A stretch of DNA of 64,000 nucleotides from Ascaris suum (lineage: Eukaryota; Nematoda; Chromadorea; Rhabditida; Ascarididae): NCBI GenBank assembly GCA_013433145.1, contig CM024186.1, positions 6,700,001-6,764,000 on the forward strand. The letters run 5' to 3'. Below the pieces are notes generated by a model. The model saw only the letters and a program-made list of their open reading frames with translations. It had not been told where the DNA came from and searched no databases. Shown in pieces: positions 60,101 to 64,000 of the stretch. The translations under genes and the position numbers were made by a program. The first letter of the stretch is position 1; each line of letters starts with the position of its first letter.

Positions 60101-63033
60101 ATCACAGCACGAACAAACGACGAAGCAACGAATTATGCAAATCCATAAAAGAAAGAGACGAAAAAAAAATGAAAAATTACTCGTAATGCCAAAAAACGAA
60201 TAAGATAAAGCGCACTAAGTGCCCAATAGTACACTGTAAACACGATTCCCCTCTTCTCCTCGCCAACAGACTTCATGTCAAACCTCCACCTCAAGTGTCC
60301 CCCGACTAATTTCAAGTTAGAAATTCGGGTTCAGGATCGCAAATAAATCCGGTTCAGGAATTAATGCTATTCAGAATCCAATTATCTATGACTGCCCTCT
60401 TAATGTGAAAATTTCTTCACTAACTTATCAGCCCCATCTGAAGTATGCCAATTTAGTTCAAATAATCCTATAAAAGAGAACACATGGGCTTCACCCGATT
60501 TCCGCAATCTCAACATCGAATTCATTTGCAACTTCAGACTTTTTATTAAGAGAATTTTTCCACATTATCATAAAATAGCCAGCAGCAAGAATAAACACAA
60601 TCACAACGAAAGCTATCAAATAATAAAGCGACAAATATTTAATTAGCCTAATCGGTCTATTCAAGCTACAAACGCTATAAACTATCAACTACAACGACAC
60701 CACTAAGCTATAAGCACTAAAATAAAGCGGCAGACCTTTCGCTTCATCATAGAGCACTGCAAATGACAAAAAAAAATGACAAGCAAAATTAAATTAATTT
60801 CGATAAAACTATCGAATTAATGGTAAGCCGGCAACGGGGAATATTAACGGTAATAATAATTTGCAATTTAAAAAAAATCATAAAGACATCACACTCGGAG
60901 AAAAATTGCAATCACGAAATGAAAAATATGCATCGAAGAATTTCTTGCAAAAATCACCGTGCTCTTCGTTTATAAATCTCAAACCTACCATCCCTTGCAA
61001 CACTTCAAAATTGATGTCATGTTCTAGTTCGCAAACTTCCAAAATATACATATGAAGAAAATTATGAGTGAGATAAACGTCTACCCTCATGCCAAGCCCG
61101 TGAAGTTGGCAACCTCCCAAAATTTGCATATTGTCGAAGGAAGACAATGAATGAGGAAATAAGACTCTCTATAAAAATTTTCCGGCTAGAAGAAAACAAT
61201 TAAATTTGCATATCCTCCAGTTCCATGAAAAAAAAAACGATATCATTCAATCCTAGTTGCATTGTTCTGCGACAGCAAAGCACTTTCCCCAAATAAAGCA
61301 ACATATCCCTCCAAAAATGCAAGTGCTTTAATTATCATTTCAAATAGGACTAAACAGAGGAAAAGGGAGGGGAGAGGAGGGGGGGGGGGGGGAAGGGGAC
61401 ATATCTTCAAAGAATAATAGCACAGAGCGCTCACTGTTTCCTTCTTAGATAATTCTTGCACTCATATGCTACAGTATTGCATCATTCCACTTAAACCGCA
61501 CCTTAATATTTCGCCCATAATAACAAGTGCAACATTTTGTTCGTTGCACTATCTCATCAAAACTGATTTCACTTCCCATTTTCTCCGTTATAAATACATA
61601 TTATTTTTTAAATATGTATTATCCTTTAATGAAAATTTCATAACCCACCCCAAAAAATCCCATCCCCTGGCCTTGATTCGATAAGTGGTTGGATTCGACA
61701 ATCCGACCAATACTCAATGCACGTTACTCATTTCATCGGATCATCCGAAATTTGCATGTAACAGTCACATATCGATATATAGCGTGGAGCAATTATTAGA
61801 TCTCAACGAAATGGAATCTGAAAGCAAACCTGTGGGAGCAACAACGACCGTCGAATTGAGTCGATCAGAAGGCAGCAGAAGGCTGAACGCGATGCACGCA
61901 CCGTCGATGTACCCAACCATAAACACGGTCCTGATCGTACATCTGCAACCGCAACCATCTCGCCCTTCAGTGTTTTTATGCTTTTAACGCATATAACGCA
62001 CTATAGTATTTCAGTAAAATAATTCAGGCCCTCCCCATGACGTCAAATTATCGGTATATTCAAGCTGTCGCAAACACGACCTTCCTCCAGTCGTCTGTAC
62101 TTTTTATGGGAAGAGTGCAGTGGGAGTAAGAAGGAAGGCGGTCAGTCATCAGTGTAAAATGATATGACCGGAATGCCCAGCGAATTGCGTTACCCAAAAT
62201 GGGATCACACTGGCGACTCCAACAGACAGCAGTTCCCGAGACTTTGATCGCTTTTCTCCACACTAAAACGCTCCCCTGAGGGCTCCTGCACAAGCAGAAA
62301 GTTATGCAAATTCTCCCATTCCGTAAGTATTCTCCGGCAGACCTTCGACATATTATTTTCCGATATCGCCGTTTCGGCAGAAATCCTACTTTTAAAGCAG
62401 ACTAAAGATGATTTTTCAACAAAATGCATTTTTCTTCGTGCCTCAAACGTTAGCGAATAAAATATTGCATGAAGCAGGTGTGATTATATGCAATGAACTC
62501 AACAACTGCAATTATGTGCATTTATTCACTAAAAGAACCACTACTTTCTTAACAAATAACTCAACATACTTCAAATTGTGTGGGATTACGGAATCCATAA
62601 ACTTGATGTTTTTCATATTCAAAAAGAACAATGGGAATATTTGTATATTTAAGTCAAGAAATGGGAATATTTGTATATAATGGGAATGTTTAAGTCAAGA
62701 AAAAGGCCAAAAAATATTTAACACATTTTTTCAAACGTCCGAAAAATTTATACTTTCTTCGAAAGGAATCATATACGTAAAAAAAAACTTACTGATCCAT
62801 TTCGATAAATGAGTTTTAATCAATGAATGAGAATGAGGAATAACTAAGTAACAAAAAGGTTTTACCATGTTTCTTGAAACATGAATGGATGAAACATAGC
62901 GAGGTGACCGCTTCAGGAAGAAGCATTTTCTCGGACGAATCCGGACTTGGCGAATCTTTTCGCGGTGATGGCGGCTCTCTTCCATCATTACGAGCGCTAT
63001 TTTGCGAACTTTGATCTCGTCCCGGATCAGATC
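51015..63033 (-). CDS. tom-1: Tomosyn (STXBP5/TOM-1), C-terminal part
   Basis: Tomosyn is a cytosolic L(2)gl-family protein whose C-terminal R-SNARE motif occupies syntaxin/SNAP-25 and restrains vesicle priming. Minus-strand exons in coding order: 62866-63033 (Ser/Pro linker, then LPEAVTSLCFIHSCFKKH), 61830-61942 (RSGPCLWLGTS, then GACIAFSLLLPSDRL), 55465-55596 (Ser/Asn/Lys-rich), about 55070-55159 (VIVDGAQ), 54514-54577 (SFSEHGLGIYAATPSE), 53597-53758 (QKFTVCSELAGQVRD, then FVPVDMPEPPRSSFLKG), 52623-52761 (SIAKTIPGPSASLEQATSR, then AGQAANLALQ) and 51015-51152 (SNARE helix ending KLVEKYEKKKWYNF; stop 51015-51017). A possible extra exon is 54876-54948. An alternative 5' end of 52623-52761 is 52800. 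Exons 61.8, 53.6 and 52.6 kb are each one base short; with one base restored in each, their phases agree. The beta-propeller N-terminus lies beyond the right edge. At least one exon between 61.8 and 55.6 kb was not found. Confidence 0.88.
53926..54101. repeat. Imperfect tandem repeat with duplicated exon-junction sequence
   Basis: GTTTATTGGGTTGACAAAGCA occurs three times (from about 53928, 54014 and 54079). Between the first two copies, 53960-54012 is identical to 54571-54623, which spans the acceptor and first bases of the tomosyn exon 54514-54577. The array ends at the (TA)n tract. Confidence 0.8.
54105..54184. repeat. (TA)n microsatellite
   Basis: About 40 uninterrupted TA units in a tomosyn intron. 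Length in the assembly may not be exact. Confidence 0.95.
56575..57640 (-). mobile_element. Decayed LINE reverse-transcriptase fragment in a tomosyn intron
   Basis: Read on the minus strand, RT blocks appear in order with frame breaks. LDDRTQADVVYVDYAEVF (about 57540-57595) corresponds to 'DxxYLDFAKAFD'. SVLGVILFSVYAIDVIDG (about 57300-57355) corresponds to 'GSVLGPLLFxLYINDL'. GMLVDESLHWKTHYESL (57010-57061) corresponds to 'LGVxxDxxLxWxxHI'. VVRVWNKIPIDIA (about 56630-56670) matches the 'WNxLP' end. The element lies in the same orientation as tomosyn. The ends are approximate and no intact ORF remains. It belongs to the same broad RT type as the copy at 11.3 kb. Confidence 0.75.
57641..61829 (-). 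other. Tomosyn intronic region, at least one exon unresolved
   Basis: The family sequence between the 61.8-kb and 55.5-kb exons must be encoded here but could not be placed. Weak candidates are a short open segment with RKKWAEDLAR before a GTAAGT donor (minus, about 59275-59315) and CELEHDINFEVLQG (minus, about 60990-61035). Other contents: a 34-bp tandem triplicate of AATATCTAGGAAATTAAATT at about 58595-58680, a TGACCACTAACCAAAAAAA repeat at about 59964-60050, polypurine runs at about 59315-59400 and 61360-61397, and a 65-codon minus frame with a hydrophobic stretch (60491-60688). Confidence 0.35.
62630..62702. repeat. Short tandem duplication
   Basis: AATGGGAATATTTGTATAT followed by TTAAGTCAAGAA is repeated, with a third, shorter copy. 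It lies in a tomosyn intron. Confidence 0.7.
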
Positions 63034-63516
63034 CTGAACTAACTCAATCTTTTCCTCTCAACAAATATCCACCAACAGCTTAAACACAAAAATAAAACAT
63101 ACAGGAAATAATCACAAATTCTTACTTTATCCTTCATCAAAGAACTAAATTTTTTAATCAGCTCCTACATCCATTTCCCCACCAATCATAACGAAGAACG
63201 ACGATACGAACTATTCGGTTTCTTGGACATATTCCAATTCTATGTTTGAATTTAGCACGTTGAATAAAATCAACTGAACTTTTTCGTTTCTCGATGATAA
63301 TTGATGACCATACTCTAAATCCTAGAGATAGCGATATACAAAATGTTGCCCATTGAAACTGATGGAAAAATAGGAACTTGTCAAAGGATACATTCGGTAG
63401 TAATTGAATGAACGGTGTGTAAAATTTATACTGATTTTTTAAACGTATCTTTATTCGCACATTTTGTTGCGATGGCTAGCAGTAAGCAATAAAAGCAACG
63501 AGCTGGTTTCGGCAGA

Positions 63517-63591
<75 letters not shown>

Positions 63592-64000
63592 GACTTTTCA
63601 CAACATGTTTCTTAGAGACAATAAGAAATGCAAGAAAACTACACTGGCTGAGGAAAACTGCCATGCCCCCGTGAGAACCTTCAAATAAACCTAAGTCGAG
63701 ATGTTCTATATCACCTCTCCTTTAAATTAATCAATTTCTATTTAAAATCAGCTCTAAAACGTCCCGTTAGATTTACTATGCAAAGCACAGGGAAACAAAT
63801 AAAGCGCCGCCGACAGTTACAAAGAAATCGGACAAAAGAACCGATGGGATACCGTTATAAGAAAATAAAAACAATAAAACAGAGAATTCAACACCGCTAA
63901 AGGAAACACTGCACGAAACCTAATTGAACATCCTAAGATAAATGGACAAAGAGGATGGCCAAGTCATCAAAGCAACGATGGAATCAGTTTACTCCCTTCA
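63034..64000 (-). other. Upstream tomosyn intron, edge of window
   Basis: No further tomosyn exon is firmly seen. A 13-codon candidate with IKKFSSLMKDK before a GTAAGA donor (minus, about 63130-63168) has the wrong exit phase and a poor acceptor. The first two-thirds of the protein should lie beyond 64000. Confidence 0.35.
63519..63588. repeat. (AT)n microsatellite
   Basis: About 35 uninterrupted AT units, the second such tract in the window. Confidence 0.95.

Noticed and set aside
1..64000. Prokaryotic features: operons, ribosome-binding sites, terminators, insertion sequences, phage
   Set aside because: All real genes are intron-split and eukaryotic in type.

Overview
The window looks like AT-rich nuclear DNA of a nematode. 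Every gene that could be read is split into small exons. Introns end in T-rich TTTCAG-type acceptors, and an AG acceptor lies only 4-44 nt upstream of the predicted start codon in four genes, as expected for spliced-leader trans-splicing or short 5'UTR introns. The species cannot be named from the sequence. There is no prokaryotic, viral or plasmid signature.

Layout, left to right. 32-1985 (+): a small four-exon gene of unknown function. 4953-6390 (+): a CCDC86/Cgr1-type ribosome-biogenesis protein. 8488-9891 (+): a short BED zinc-finger protein of hAT-transposase descent. About 11.3-12.0 kb (+): a decayed LINE-type reverse transcriptase. 13470-19025 (+): a complete seven-exon TRAX (translin-associated factor X) gene. 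About 22.7-25.1 kb (+): part of a BTB/SPOP-like gene with an acidic tail. 25.96-26.35 kb: a foldback repeat element. 26617-39454 (+): the autophagy protease ATG4 with a TATA box, a candidate non-coding first exon and eleven coding exons. 39.5-51 kb: no recognised gene, including a GC-richer repetitive block at about 44-48.5 kb with a giant inverted GTAGATCAAAA satellite. 51015-63033 (-): the C-terminal part of tomosyn (STXBP5/TOM-1), running off the right edge, with a second decayed LINE in one of its introns. The base skew follows transcription: T-rich on the + strand up to about 42 kb and A-rich from about 49 kb.

The genes do not form one pathway. CCDC86 is nucleolar, TRAX acts in small-RNA and tRNA-fragment processing, ATG4 processes Atg8/LC3, and tomosyn restrains SNARE-driven exocytosis. 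ATG4 and tomosyn are convergent. A recurring oddity is that ATG4, the BTB-like gene and tomosyn (three times) each need a one-base correction to stay in frame. The four best-defined cases are each one base short, and all phases agree once that base is allowed for. This points to indel errors in the assembly rather than to pseudogenes. I found no convincing undescribed system. The best leads for follow-up are the foldback element, the 45-kb hairpin satellite, a methionine-free ORF inside an ATG4 intron, and the unassigned small gene at the left edge.
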